This document shows positions 9,175 to 17,652 of a DNA stretch of 64,000 bases, one piece after another (positions within the stretch are counted from its first letter, which is position 1; each line of letters opens with the position of its first letter). The position numbers and the translations under genes were made by a program. Origin of the DNA: Pseudomonas taiwanensis (GTDB taxonomy: Bacteria > Pseudomonadota > Gammaproteobacteria > Pseudomonadales > Pseudomonadaceae). Where the stretch lies: the NCBI RefSeq assembly GCF_013393345.1, contig NZ_QJRF01000040.1, positions 124,001 to 188,000 of the forward strand, in the 5' to 3' direction. The notes under the pieces are model-generated. The model searched no databases, was not told where the DNA came from, and saw only the letters and a list, made by a program, of their open reading frames with translations.

Positions 9175-9771
9175 TCAGCCGTGAAGGGCGTCTGACATGC
9201 CGCGTTCGTAGGCGCGTTGGTGCAATACGGTGACCTCCAGGCTAAGCAGAGCCAGGTCGTGGCGGTGACCGTCGAGGTCCTTCACGTGATTGCGCAGCAC
9301 GGATTCCGGTTGGAAACCCAGCCGTTCAAACACGGCGATAGCTGAACTCTGGTCCACGGTCATCTGCACCGTCAGCTTTTCCAGGCCCATGCCGAGTGCC
9401 AGTTTGAAGCTCTCCTGAATCAGCGCGCGTCCCAGGCCGCGACCTTGCCAGGAGGGACGCACCAGGACCCGTAGGTCGCCGACATGGGCCGACCAGGACA
9501 GCGCATCGCTGACCACCGCGGAGCAGCCGATCATCTCGCCGTCCACGAAGGCGGCGAGACTGGTGACACCGCTATCCAGAGCGGATAGCCACGCCCTGAT
9601 CACCTTGGGGTGGCCGAGATCGCGGGGAACGAAAAGGCGGTCGTGAATCGGCACCGCCTGGATGAAGGCATTGAGTGCAGGTGCGTCATCGGGGTGCAGC
9701 GGACGAATTTCGATGTTTCTGTCGTTGATCGATAGCGTGCGTGGGTATTTGCGTTGGGCATTCTGTTTCAT
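9175..9771 (-). CDS. GNAT family N-acetyltransferase
   Basis: A 198-aa acetyltransferase. The acetyl-CoA pyrophosphate-binding motif is WQGRGLGRALIQ, followed by KLTVQMTVDQSSAIAVFERLGF, the usual C-terminal GNAT helix and strand. The start at 9771 was chosen because its ATG overlaps the phaC stop as ATGA; an upstream in-frame ATG at 9792 is less likely. It is last of a four-gene operon with an esterase, a PhaE-like protein and a class III PHA synthase. Substrate unknown. Confidence 0.85.
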   Translation of the reverse strand: MKQNAQRKYPRTLSINDRNIEIRPLHPDDAPALNAFIQAVPIHDRLFVPRDLGHPKVIRAWLSALDSGVTSLAAFVDGEMIGCSAVVSDALSWSAHVGDLRVLVRPSWQGRGLGRALIQESFKLALGMGLEKLTVQMTVDQSSAIAVFERLGFQPESVLRNHVKDLDGHRHDLALLSLEVTVLHQRAYERGMSDALHG

Positions 9772-10841
9772 ACGGAGCGTTTCCCTAACCATTGATCAAG
9801 TGCCGGCCACATCCGTTTCACCGCTGCCGGTCCCGCTACCAGGCTGACATGGCCCCCCGGCAGTACCAGTTCTTCCTTGTCCAGGGAGGCGGTCATTTCC
9901 AGAAGCGGACGGGCGGCCGCAGGGGGTACCAGAGTGTCGTGCCGGGCAACGACGCTAAGCAGGGGAACCTTGATCCGTCCAAGGTCGACCGGCTGCCCGC
10001 TGATGCGCAGGGTGCCGTTGCTGAGGCTGTTCTTCCACAGGAACTCCTTGACGGTCTGGCGGTAGTAATCGCCAGCCAGGGGGAGGGTGTCGTCGCCCCA
10101 TCCGGTCATCATGCGGTAGCCCCTGACGTAGTTCTCATCCCACATGTTGTCCCAGAGCCTGAGCTTGCCGGCAATGCGCCCGGCGGGCCTGAGCATGTCG
10201 AAGCCATTCATGATCATCCGTGCCGGAATGACGCCGAGTCGTTCGACCAGTTCGTCGACATCGAAGTGGTCGGGATGAGCAAGGCTGCGGTGCCAGGGAA
10301 TCTGCGACCAATCGACGGGAGGCGTGAAGCACACCAGGTTCTTCAACGGACCGTCCGGGTTCAGCGCGGCGTAGATACTCGAGAGAATACCGGCCATGCA
10401 GTAGCCGACCAGGGTCACTTCCTCGGTACCGGAGTCCGCCTGGACGCGGCGAATGCAATCCGGGATGAAGTCGAGCACGTAGTTCTCGATCATCAGGTGC
10501 CGTTCCTCTTGCGTCGGCGGGTTCCAGTCCACCACGTAGACGTCGTGCCCACGGCGCAACAGGAACTCGATCAGACTTTGGCCTTTGGCCAGGTCGAACA
10601 GGTAGGCCCTGTTGGTCGTCGCCATCACCAGCAGCAGAGGGACCCGATACACCTCATCCGCGGTGGCGTGATAGTGATACAGGCTGAGCGTGCCGCGACG
10701 ATGCAGCAGCGTCTTCGGGCTGGTCCCGGATTCGGGACGGGGAGAGGAAATGTACTCGAGCCCTTTAAGGCGCCGCTGTACCATTCGCCGGACTTCTGTA
10801 CGCACCTGGTTTGCAAGAGCACAGTCAAAAGTCATGCTCAC
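9768..10841 (-). CDS. phaC: Class III PHA synthase, PhaC subunit
   Basis: A 357-aa polyester synthase of the short class III type, which polymerises (R)-3-hydroxyacyl-CoA and needs a PhaE partner. The lipase-like box is GYCMAG with nucleophile Cys 148; the other triad members are Asp 302 (ARHDTLVPP) and His 331 (GGHVSLV). These spacings match the class III Allochromatium enzyme (Cys 149, Asp 302, His 331) almost exactly. It overlaps the PhaE-like gene upstream by 4 bp and the GNAT gene downstream by ATGA, so translation is coupled. Typical pseudomonads carry class II synthases of about 560 aa, so this one is unusual for the genus. Confidence 0.88.
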   Translation of the reverse strand: MSMTFDCALANQVRTEVRRMVQRRLKGLEYISSPRPESGTSPKTLLHRRGTLSLYHYHATADEVYRVPLLLVMATTNRAYLFDLAKGQSLIEFLLRRGHDVYVVDWNPPTQEERHLMIENYVLDFIPDCIRRVQADSGTEEVTLVGYCMAGILSSIYAALNPDGPLKNLVCFTPPVDWSQIPWHRSLAHPDHFDVDELVERLGVIPARMIMNGFDMLRPAGRIAGKLRLWDNMWDENYVRGYRMMTGWGDDTLPLAGDYYRQTVKEFLWKNSLSNGTLRISGQPVDLGRIKVPLLSVVARHDTLVPPAAARPLLEMTASLDKEELVLPGGHVSLVAGPAAVKRMWPALDQWLGKRSV

Positions 10842-11266
10842 TTCTCCTTCCGGGCCCGACGGCCAGGGGCACTGGCCTTGGGCTTCCCGGCTCGCGTCCG
10901 GGCCTCGTTCAGGGCCTGTTCCGGGGCGATTTCGATGGGAATGCGGGTGCGCGGCGGACGAGGCACCAATGCCTCATCGGGTATGTCCGGCAAAAGCCTT
11001 TCGAGTTTTTCTTCCACCCGCTGCACGGCAGCCGCCAGCGAGGCGACCTCCGTTCGGCTGGGCAGATCCAGTCGTTCGAAGAAGCACGCCAGGGATTTGT
11101 CCAGGGTGTACTGGACGCCCAGCGAGACCTTGTTGAAACGGCTGAGCGTCTCGGCGAATTCCACCGTTTCCATTTTACGGGTGGCGAACTGGTTGATGCC
11201 GTTCTCGAGCTTGGTGAGGGTGTCGCGACAGAATTGCAGAGGGTCTGGGAACTTCGTATTGGCCAT
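10838..11266 (-). CDS. Short PhaE-like / phasin-like PHA synthase partner
   Basis: A 142-aa, mostly helical, soluble protein: an N-terminal helix region (FCRDTLTKLENGINQF), a coiled-coil-like stretch (VASLAAAVQRVEEKLERLL, about 86-104) and a basic Pro/Ala-rich tail (GKPKASAPGRRARKEK) like those of granule-associated phasins. The start at 11266 follows the upstream gene by 14 bp. Its position directly before and overlapping phaC is the usual place of phaE, but class III PhaE is normally about 350 aa, so this is either a reduced PhaE or a phasin-like substitute. Assignment by context. Confidence 0.6.
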   Translation of the reverse strand: MANTKFPDPLQFCRDTLTKLENGINQFATRKMETVEFAETLSRFNKVSLGVQYTLDKSLACFFERLDLPSRTEVASLAAAVQRVEEKLERLLPDIPDEALVPRPPRTRIPIEIAPEQALNEARTRAGKPKASAPGRRARKEK

Positions 11267-11280
11267 GACGGACTCCGGAT

Positions 11281-12639
11281 TCAGGGGTTCGTGGGGTAGG
11301 TCTGTTCCACGACTTGTTGTTCGAAACGATTGGCAAGCCGAAGTCGAATAGCGGCCGATGGTGCCAGCCAGGGCCTCAGGAGCCACTGCGATGCGCAGGC
11401 CAGCCTAGGGGACAGTTGGCGCAGGAGCGCGTCTCTCCAGCCGTGGCTTGCAGTCAGGGCGGCCAGCAGGGAGGCACCGATCTCGCCAAAGGACGTCTTG
11501 GGCGACTGGTCGCTGATTTCCAGCGTGCGATCTGCAGCGGACTCACCCGCGAACACATGCGCCAGGGCCATGCCGGTTCTGTACAGGGCATCACGCCCCG
11601 CGCCGACCACAGCGTCGAAGTTGAGGAAACCGTGGAATTCGCCTGGGTAGTGCAGCAGCTCCACCGGCACTTTGGCAGCGCGCAAACGGTTGGCATAGTC
11701 GAGGCCGTCGTCGCGAATGGGGTCGAAACCGGCGCTGATGACCAACGCCGGCGGCAGGTCGTCGAGATTCGGATTGCGTCGCGGAGAAAGCCATGGCGCC
11801 GTGGGGTCCAGAGCTTCGGTGGCACTGGCGGTGACTTCGCGAATCATGCCCAGCAGCTGATTGCTGACGAAGTAGCCTTCGGCGTTTTCGGCCAGCGACG
11901 GGAATTCCTGCTGCAGATCGGTTGCCGGGTAGGCGAGTACCTGGAGGGCAAGCCGGGGACCCTTGCAGCGCGCCCATTCCTGGGCCACCGCCGCACAGAT
12001 GTTGCCGCCCGCGGAATCACCTCCAATGGCCAGGCGGCTGCTGTCGATGCCCAGTTCGGTACCGTTCTGGGCAACCCATTTCAAGGCGGCAAGAAAGTCC
12101 TCGCGGCCGGCGTTCAGGTCGTGCTCCGGTGCCAGGCGATAGCGAACGGCAACGCTGACGCAGCCGGCAGTAGCCGTGATGTTGCGGCAAATGGACTCTC
12201 CGCTGTCGAGGTCGCCCACGATAAAGCCACCGCCATGGCACCAGACGAAGGCCGGCAGCAGCTCGCCGGTTTGGGCTGGCCTGAAGACCCGCAACGCAAT
12301 GGAGCCGCCTGGCCCTTCGATCTGCACTTCACTGACCGCAGCCACCGGCACCTGCCTGCCCAGTGCCAGCGCGGACAGCCGCCAGAGTTGACGGGTCTGC
12401 GCCAGCGAATATTTTTCGACCGGGCGCAGGCGCGTCGCCAGGTTGACCAGCCGCAGCAGGTTCCTGGCATCGCCATCCAGATCGGCGCCACGACGGATTC
12501 GCGGCATGCCCTCGCTGGAGAGGGTCACATCTGACGGCTTAGCCGAGGGTTTGGTTTTACTGCCGTGTGCGTTCAAGTGGACGACCTCCGATGGTCTGGG
12601 TGAGCGAATGGCTTGCCTGCGCTCACGATATCCAGCCAT
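11281..12639 (-). CDS. HSL-family carboxylesterase / alpha-beta hydrolase
   Basis: A 452-aa hydrolase of the hormone-sensitive lipase family. It has HGGGF (135-139) for the oxyanion hole, GDSAGG with nucleophile Ser 209, a DPIRDDG acid loop and the GEFHGF catalytic His. The roughly 100-aa N-terminal extension and 60-aa C-terminal tail make it longer than the usual 310 aa. An internal Met at residue 45 (position 12507) is an alternative start. It is first of the PHA-like operon, so it may release or turn over acyl esters for or from the granule; substrate unknown. Confidence 0.82.
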   Translation of the reverse strand: MAGYRERRQAIRSPRPSEVVHLNAHGSKTKPSAKPSDVTLSSEGMPRIRRGADLDGDARNLLRLVNLATRLRPVEKYSLAQTRQLWRLSALALGRQVPVAAVSEVQIEGPGGSIALRVFRPAQTGELLPAFVWCHGGGFIVGDLDSGESICRNITATAGCVSVAVRYRLAPEHDLNAGREDFLAALKWVAQNGTELGIDSSRLAIGGDSAGGNICAAVAQEWARCKGPRLALQVLAYPATDLQQEFPSLAENAEGYFVSNQLLGMIREVTASATEALDPTAPWLSPRRNPNLDDLPPALVISAGFDPIRDDGLDYANRLRAAKVPVELLHYPGEFHGFLNFDAVVGAGRDALYRTGMALAHVFAGESAADRTLEISDQSPKTSFGEIGASLLAALTASHGWRDALLRQLSPRLACASQWLLRPWLAPSAAIRLRLANRFEQQVVEQTYPTNP

Positions 12640-12731
12640 ACGAGGGTCGGAACCACTCCTATTAGGCGGGGTGGCCCACTCTCACCGGGAACATTCGAAA
12701 TGCTCCCATTGACAGGTGAAATCGGATTTTC

Positions 12732-12797
12732 TGTAGGAGCGAGCTTGCTCGCGAAAAGATCCCGCCCAGGCTGTTCGCGAGCAAGCTCGCTCCTACA
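12732..12797. repeat. Pseudomonas-type REP hairpin, copy 2
   Basis: A second copy of the element at 6486-6546: arms TGTAGGAGCGAGCTTGCTCG and its complement with an 18-25 nt centre. It sits upstream of the esterase/PHA operon and downstream of the small gene at 12841. Confidence 0.9.
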
Positions 12798-12840
12798 GGT
12801 TCAGTGCTAGTCCAGCCGGAATGAGGGGAGGGCAGATGCG

Positions 12841-13083
12841 TTATCGCGTCCGCTGGTAATCCAGGACCAGCGTGATGGCTCCATCCGCGCTGGATGAGAC
12901 ATAAGCATCAAGTGCTGGAAAACGAACCGCCGCCATCTCCAGCAGAAATTCCCCGGCCTCCTGGACCAGTTCGCGAGTCGGGGTCTCGAGCTGGGCGCTT
13001 GATCTTGCGAACCCGCTTGCTTCCACATCTGCAGCTGCTTGCTCGAACAGTTCTTCCAGCAGGACCAAGGTCTTTCTATCCAT
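12841..13083 (-). CDS. Small hypothetical protein (80 aa)
   Basis: An 80-aa acidic, helix-rich protein starting MDRKTLVLLEELFEQ and ending LVLDYQRTR. No family was recognised. Composition and codon bias look coding. Its ATG shares a CATG with the ATG of the rightward ORF at 13082, so the two start codons overlap head to head. A Pseudomonas-specific orphan is likely. Confidence 0.55.
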   Translation of the reverse strand: MDRKTLVLLEELFEQAAADVEASGFARSSAQLETPTRELVQEAGEFLLEMAAVRFPALDAYVSSSADGAITLVLDYQRTR

Positions 13084-13429
13084 GTCATTGCCCTTCGACG
13101 CGAATGTTCGTATCGAGCCTGGGTTTCCGGCATCGACGCTCTACGCCCGGGTTATTGAGGACCCCTGGCGGCCTGATGCTGGCTATGCAAAGGGCGCACC
13201 TGAATGGATCGTCGAGAGTCGCGGGCGCGTCGAATGGCGGCAGCGGCGTAAGCAGACCGATTTCGAATGGATGAGCATGTGGCAGTTCCAGATCGGCCCC
13301 TGGGGATGGAGACCCGATACCGGCGAAGGAAATACCCATCTTCGGGCCAGGATGCATTCGAATCTGGGCAGCCTAGAGCCCCTGCATACTGAACGCTTTG
13401 GCCGCTGGCTCAACAGAACCGCTTACTAA
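13082..13429 (+). CDS. Small Trp-rich hypothetical protein (115 aa)
   Basis: A 115-aa protein rich in Trp and Arg (for example FEWMSMWQFQIGPWGWRP near residues 61-78). No signal or membrane segment and no recognised family. It is divergent from the 80-aa gene with overlapping start codons, leaving no room for a ribosome binding site outside the partner gene, so one of the two starts may be wrong. A leftward frame over the same bases looks less protein-like. Confidence 0.45.
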   Translation: MSLPFDANVRIEPGFPASTLYARVIEDPWRPDAGYAKGAPEWIVESRGRVEWRQRRKQTDFEWMSMWQFQIGPWGWRPDTGEGNTHLRARMHSNLGSLEPLHTERFGRWLNRTAY

Positions 13430-13551
13430 GGAAAAGTGCGCAGGCTGTTCGGCATTACTCGCGTTATGTTTTAAAATAGCCGGTTGCCGAAAGAACCGTC
13501 ATGACCATAGCCATGAAGGGCTTTCATCCTTTACAAGTAAGTGTGGTGAAG

Positions 13552-14463
13552 ATGAACAAGCCTTTCATTTCGCTGTGCCCTGAAATTACTCGGGCACACG
13601 CGCTGACGCTGATGGATTGGTTGGAGGATGAGCGCGTCACCTGCTATCTCAGCGATTCGCGTCATGTCTCCCGCTCCATCGAGCAAGCCATCGATCGGAC
13701 TCAATCGCCGATCCTGACCCATCTATTCAACCGGGGCGGCCGATTCTTCATGGCCTATGACCGGCATGACGCCCCGGTGGGCTTTGTCCGTCTCATCAAG
13801 ACCGGCTCGAATTGCGAGATAGTCCTGGTCATCGGAGACAGCGACAAATGGGGCCGAAACCTTGGCGCCCGCACGATCCGCGAAGGCATGAAACTGGCCT
13901 TCCTCGACATGCGGGCCGAGAAGCTCATCGCCAAGATTCACCCGGACAACGCGCGCTCGCTGAAAGCCTTTCTGCGCAGCGGCTTTCTGCTTGAGAGCGA
14001 AACGCCGGCATTGAAGTCATTTTCCATGACGGCGGGGCGCTATCTCCAGTTATTGCGCGAAGGTGGCGTTGGCGACTCCACTGGGATCTACATCACTGAA
14101 ATCGACAAGGCCAGGCTCGAGAGTCTGATCGTGCTCGAGCAAAGCCCGGCCGTTGTTGAACTCGAACATGAGCTAGAGCGAGCCATTGTCGTCAAGCCGC
14201 AGCAGGTGGCGCGCAATGTCGTCACGATGAACTCTAGGGCCTTGCTGCAGCTGGACGACGAAGAGATCGAAGTGGCCTTGGTTTACCCTGAAGACGCGGA
14301 CAGCAGCGCTGGGAAGCATTCCGTGTGTTCCGACATCGGCGCCGCCATCCTGGGTTATCAGGAGGGGGACGCCATCGACTGGCGAATTTCTGGTCGGACC
14401 CGCCGGATTGAGATCAGGAAAGTGCTTTACCAGCCAGAGGCCGCGGGCGATTTCCACCTGTAA
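13552..14463 (+). CDS. GNAT acetyltransferase - Rnk/GreA-C fusion
   Basis: A 303-aa two-domain protein. Residues about 1-165 are a RimJ/RimL-like GNAT domain (WGRNLGARTIREGMKLAF is the acetyl-CoA loop; KIHPDNARSLKAFLRSGF follows). Residues about 180-300 form an Rnk-like regulator of nucleoside diphosphate kinase ending in the GreA/GreB C-terminal fold (LVYPEDAD..., AILGYQEGDAIDW). This fusion is known in Pseudomonas. An in-frame ATG at 13501 would add 17 residues; 13552 (GGTGAAG before it) fits the GNAT N-terminus better. It probably links protein acetylation with RNA polymerase or nucleotide-pool control; this is inferred. Confidence 0.85.
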   Translation: MNKPFISLCPEITRAHALTLMDWLEDERVTCYLSDSRHVSRSIEQAIDRTQSPILTHLFNRGGRFFMAYDRHDAPVGFVRLIKTGSNCEIVLVIGDSDKWGRNLGARTIREGMKLAFLDMRAEKLIAKIHPDNARSLKAFLRSGFLLESETPALKSFSMTAGRYLQLLREGGVGDSTGIYITEIDKARLESLIVLEQSPAVVELEHELERAIVVKPQQVARNVVTMNSRALLQLDDEEIEVALVYPEDADSSAGKHSVCSDIGAAILGYQEGDAIDWRISGRTRRIEIRKVLYQPEAAGDFHL

Positions 14464-14590
14464 TTGCGCCTTTAGCTCAGTGTTCGTCCATCAGGCGCGA
14501 AGATCCCCCAACGGACGGGGACGCGCTTTGCGTACCTGATGCGGACCGTCTGCCACAGGCCGCGCCGTTCACCGTCTATGGCAGTGCTGA

Positions 14591-14734
14591 AGCATACGGC
14601 TGACTGGCCTGCTGGATTGGCTGGAAAAGCGTGACCTGCTCAGAAGAAAGCTGAGCACCGAGGCTCGGCGCAGCTTCGCCCTGGAACTGACCCACGAGGG
14701 ACACGATTTACCGAGCTTGGAATCGCATGGGTAG
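14591..14734 (+). pseudogene. MarR-family regulator fragment
   Basis: Translation in this frame gives about 45 residues matching the recognition helix and wing of MarR regulators: TGLLDWLEKRDLLRRK, then LSTEARRSFALELTHEG. A stop lies just upstream (14588-14590) and a TAG ends the frame at 14734. The dimerisation helices and N-terminal half are missing, so it is a relic. Confidence 0.65.
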
Positions 14735-15001
14735 CCGGTTTTCGCCTTGTCGGACGTACGCGAGGGAGTGCGTCGCGGTAGAAGGAGGAAGTGCAACTAA
14801 AGCTTCTCGAATGTGCGGCAAGCGATTTTTCAAAGAATCAGTTCTCGAAATTTCGACTTGTTAGTTCTGAGCGCTTTTACTGGGGGAGGGACGAAATCAC
14901 ATTGGTCTGCGCCCAACCAAATATGCGATTTACCATAATATAGATTATGCGTACTTATGTATGGAGCGGTGCCAGGCCAACCTTCCAATCTTGTGAGTAA
15001 C

Positions 15002-15265
15002 GGTTAAAAAATAGACTGCTGATGGCTAAAAAGTAGAAACCCAATCTATTCAATGCGTTATAGCGGAATGGCGAGAATCAAGTTGAGGTTATTTGCTGCG
15101 CGGCCGGCAGCTTTTTTTACCCGCAGCTCTCCTCTATAGGAATACGTGCTTGCTTTGGAGTCCCGCGTGCTAGAGGGCTCACAAAGAGCGACAGCAGATC
15201 ATCGTTGGCTAAAAAGTGGACTTTCTGGCGCGCTGTCGCGATGTCAGTTAAAAAGTAGACTGCTG
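15002..15265 (+). repeat. Four degenerate IS-end-like repeats
   Basis: Four copies of a motif close to GSYTAAAAARTRGACTGCTG: 15002-15021, 15024-15042, 15207-15226 and 15246-15265. They occur as two pairs. A partial inverted match (AGTCCACTTT) lies at 18869-18878. Paired terminal repeats of this kind are characteristic of IS21-like elements; no istA/istB gene is present, so these would be leftover ends. Confidence 0.45.
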
Positions 15266-15364
15266 GGCTCGACTGCTATTCGATTAGCCCTTAGCGAAGC
15301 CTTCGATGCTTCATTAGCACTCGCGCGCGATCCTCTTCGTTTGATCCCTGCGTACCGGAAGATT

Positions 15365-15775
15365 TCGCAGTGCGAAAAAAAACAGCCTTTCATTACGGCC
15401 GGTATGTAGCTCGTGTGACCCGCCGATTGCTCCGTGGCGCTGCAGAGCTACGCTGCTTCAGATGTTGCATTGTCGTACTTGAGCTCTGATGGGTTGTCCA
15501 TTCGCTTGCGGCCCGCGCGGCCGATAAATTTCGCACTGCGAAAAATCACCCCTTCGCGGTGGCTGGAACACAACTCGTGTACCGAGTCCTTGGGCCTGAG
15601 GCGCCACGAAGTTCCTGCTCCGTAGATACCAGCCATCCGACCTGCTCGTCACGAGTCGAACATTAATCCTTGTTGCTAGCCTTCGCGTGGTCGCTTGCTC
15701 GCATGCATGCCAAAAAAATCGCACTGCGGAAAACAGTCTTTAATAGTGCCTAGATGTGATTCGCGCCAAGACTGA
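15365..15775 (+). repeat. Three-copy direct-repeat array before recombinase
   Basis: Three imperfect direct repeats start at 15365, 15530 and 15719, about 165 and 190 bp apart. Each opens with TCGCASTGCGRAAAA, continues with a CA-YC-CTTT-like block and has CTCGTGT or a degenerate form some 40 bp later. The unique spacers are not coding. The last copy ends about 100 bp before the tyrosine recombinase and all point toward it, so they could be recombinase binding or crossover sites. Confidence 0.5.
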
Positions 15776-15872
15776 ATCTACCTCTCCGGCCCTCAATGAG
15801 ATTTGACGGAGCGAAGCGGTGAAAAGTGTTTTCGTTCGAGGGATTATTTTGTTTTACTGAGGAGAATAATCT

Positions 15873-16805
15873 TTGAAAAAAACTCGTGACGGATCGCATG
15901 GCTTAAATAGCCAAGTCTTATCGGCATTTCTATCTAAATACTCCATGGGGACTAGAGAAACATTCACATATGCTTTGCGGAAAGTTTCTGAAGGATTGGG
16001 GTTTGGTGGTGATATAGAATCAACGGATTGGAGTTCCGTAAATGCAAGGGGACTACATGATTTGGTTGAGCATTGGTCTGAGAAAGGACTTGCCGTTACT
16101 ACCATAGAGCTCTACATGAATTCGTTCAAGGCACTAGCCAGGGAGTTGTATTCCTGGCGGCTCATTTCTGCCGATCAAATTACCGATTTTCGGCGAATTC
16201 GACCGATGAGAGGCAGATACAATATGCAGGGTAAGTGGAAAGTGGTTGAGCGTCGAGTGCGAACTGCACTCCTCAAGGCGGCCAGCGAAGATCCTCGCCC
16301 ACAGGGTGTCCGTGATGCCGCGTTGATCGCCGTATTGTTTGGTTCTGGGTTGAAACGTACGGAGGCTGTACAGCTTCGGGTGGAAAATGTACATCTAGAA
16401 CAGGGAACTCTTACTCTGAACAGCATTCAGGGGAGCATCACTACTCTGCACCTTGCAGAATGGGCTCTTCCTTATCTATGCGCTTGGATGAATTTTCGCA
16501 GCGCGAGAGATCTACCCTCTGAAGGTCCTTTTTTCTGCAGAATAAGGAAAGGCGGCGACCTTACCGGAACCGCTTTAACCGGTCGCGGAGTCCATTTCAT
16601 CTGTACGCAGGTGTCGAAGTTGGCTGGTTTGGAGATGCCCGTGCGACCGCAGGATGCTCGGATGACGGTAGGTGCGACAATCATAGCGGAGCACGGAGTC
16701 CTGGTTGGGCGAAAGGCGCTGAGGTTGAGCACACTTAACCGAGCGCTCTGCTACGACCAGCGATCCGAGGCTGATGTGGGTGAAATCATTCGAAAGTCCC
16801 AGTAG
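15873..16805 (+). CDS. Divergent tyrosine recombinase/integrase
   Basis: A 310-aa recombinase with a SAM-like N-terminal core-binding domain (about 15-100) and a catalytic domain. The start is TTG, preceded by GAGGAG eight bases away. Visible catalytic positions: Arg in GLKRTEAV, a box II region reading QDARMT where the family has HxLRHT (the first His is replaced by Gln, Arg kept), and a late Tyr in RALCYDQ. The loss of the box II His is unusual and may reduce activity. The gene is AT-richer than its neighbours and is preceded by a repeat array, suggesting a mobile origin. Confidence 0.75.
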   Translation: MKKTRDGSHGLNSQVLSAFLSKYSMGTRETFTYALRKVSEGLGFGGDIESTDWSSVNARGLHDLVEHWSEKGLAVTTIELYMNSFKALARELYSWRLISADQITDFRRIRPMRGRYNMQGKWKVVERRVRTALLKAASEDPRPQGVRDAALIAVLFGSGLKRTEAVQLRVENVHLEQGTLTLNSIQGSITTLHLAEWALPYLCAWMNFRSARDLPSEGPFFCRIRKGGDLTGTALTGRGVHFICTQVSKLAGLEMPVRPQDARMTVGATIIAEHGVLVGRKALRLSTLNRALCYDQRSEADVGEIIRKSQ

Positions 16806-16829
16806 TTTTCATCGCCTTCATGCCCACAT

Positions 16830-17459
16830 TTAACCTTTCGCGGTTTTTATGAGCCACTCTGCAAAGCTTACGAGATCCTCAAATTCGTTGAAGTCAGCAG
16901 TTTCGCGCTGCAAATGGAAACCACGGAGACCAGCGCTACAGGAACCAGCCACATCCGCCTCGAACGTGTCACCGATCATTGCAATAGAGCTCGGGGCGCA
17001 GCCGAAGGTATCTACCAGATGTCGATAAATCGCTGGTTCTGGTTTGATGGCGCCGATTTCAAAGCTCCAAGCATAGACATCAAACTTGGGAAGTAAGAGA
17101 TAGGCAGGTATGGCGTACGGCGCCGCCAGATTGGAGCACGCACCGAGCTTGAAACCCGCGTTTTGAAGCATATTTAGGGCAACTAGCCCATCCTCAAATG
17201 CTTTGATGTTTGCCAGTTCGAAATGTAGATCGTGCTCCAGTTCAGACAATTTGGCGTGACTCAGGTGGCAGTCAAAGAGCGCCGCAGCACCAGCGAGTCC
17301 TACGTTATTTGTCATCAACGTTCGCGCGTCATCGGGGTGTGGTCTGCGCCCCTGGCTACGTAGCAATTTCATCAACTCTCGAAATGGATGGCGGGCCTCG
17401 CCGTGGCGAAGGAGTGTTCCGTACACGTCAAAAACAACAGCCTCTACAATGCTTTCCAT
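16830..17459 (-). CDS. HAD-superfamily hydrolase (subfamily IA)
   Basis: A 209-aa haloacid-dehalogenase-like phosphatase. Motif I is VFDVYGTLL (nucleophile Asp about 9), motif III includes the Lys of GAIKPEPAIY, and motif IV is IGDTFEADVAG. The helical cap between residues 20 and 85 marks subfamily IA. The start at 17459 was chosen over an upstream frame because it puts motif I at the usual N-terminal position. It is divergent from the AAA ATPase and convergent with the recombinase, inside the AT-rich patch. Substrate unknown. Confidence 0.82.
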   Translation of the reverse strand: MESIVEAVVFDVYGTLLRHGEARHPFRELMKLLRSQGRRPHPDDARTLMTNNVGLAGAAALFDCHLSHAKLSELEHDLHFELANIKAFEDGLVALNMLQNAGFKLGACSNLAAPYAIPAYLLLPKFDVYAWSFEIGAIKPEPAIYRHLVDTFGCAPSSIAMIGDTFEADVAGSCSAGLRGFHLQRETADFNEFEDLVSFAEWLIKTAKG

Positions 17460-17652
17460 TTCAACCCCTCGTGCTTTCGTGCTTACTAAAGATAAAGCTT
17501 TACTTGTGTGTTTACTAAAGGTGAGGCCATGGGCGGTGTCATCGAAAATGGATTTGGCCATATTTTCGTGCTGCTATTATTATTGGCTTGCGGTGTATTT
17601 TGGTTTTCGGCGAGTTTCTCTTTTCTTCATAAACAGCCTAGTTTCTCTATAT

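Larger units (their letters stand above)
14464..15872. other. Gene-free decayed region with repeats
   Basis: About 1.4 kb with no intact gene. It contains a MarR-type relic (14591-14734), four short repeats resembling insertion-sequence ends (15002-15265) and a three-copy array of about 55-bp repeats before the tyrosine recombinase (15365-15775). It is visibly AT-richer than the flanks, and remaining open frames here do not look like protein. Confidence 0.7.

Noticed and set aside
9792-12534. Long rightward open frames across the esterase/PHA operon
   Set aside because: They run opposite to genes with intact catalytic motifs and have low-complexity, non-protein-like sequence.
15146-15409. 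87-codon rightward frame in the decayed region
   Set aside because: It spans one repeat unit and IS-end-like repeats and lacks a ribosome binding site or protein-like composition.
15365-15775. CRISPR array
   Set aside because: Repeats are imperfect, only three, with spacers of over 100 bp and no cas genes.
15365-15775. Integron attC sites
   Set aside because: No GTTRRRY core or paired attC arms were seen and the recombinase lacks the IntI-specific insertion.
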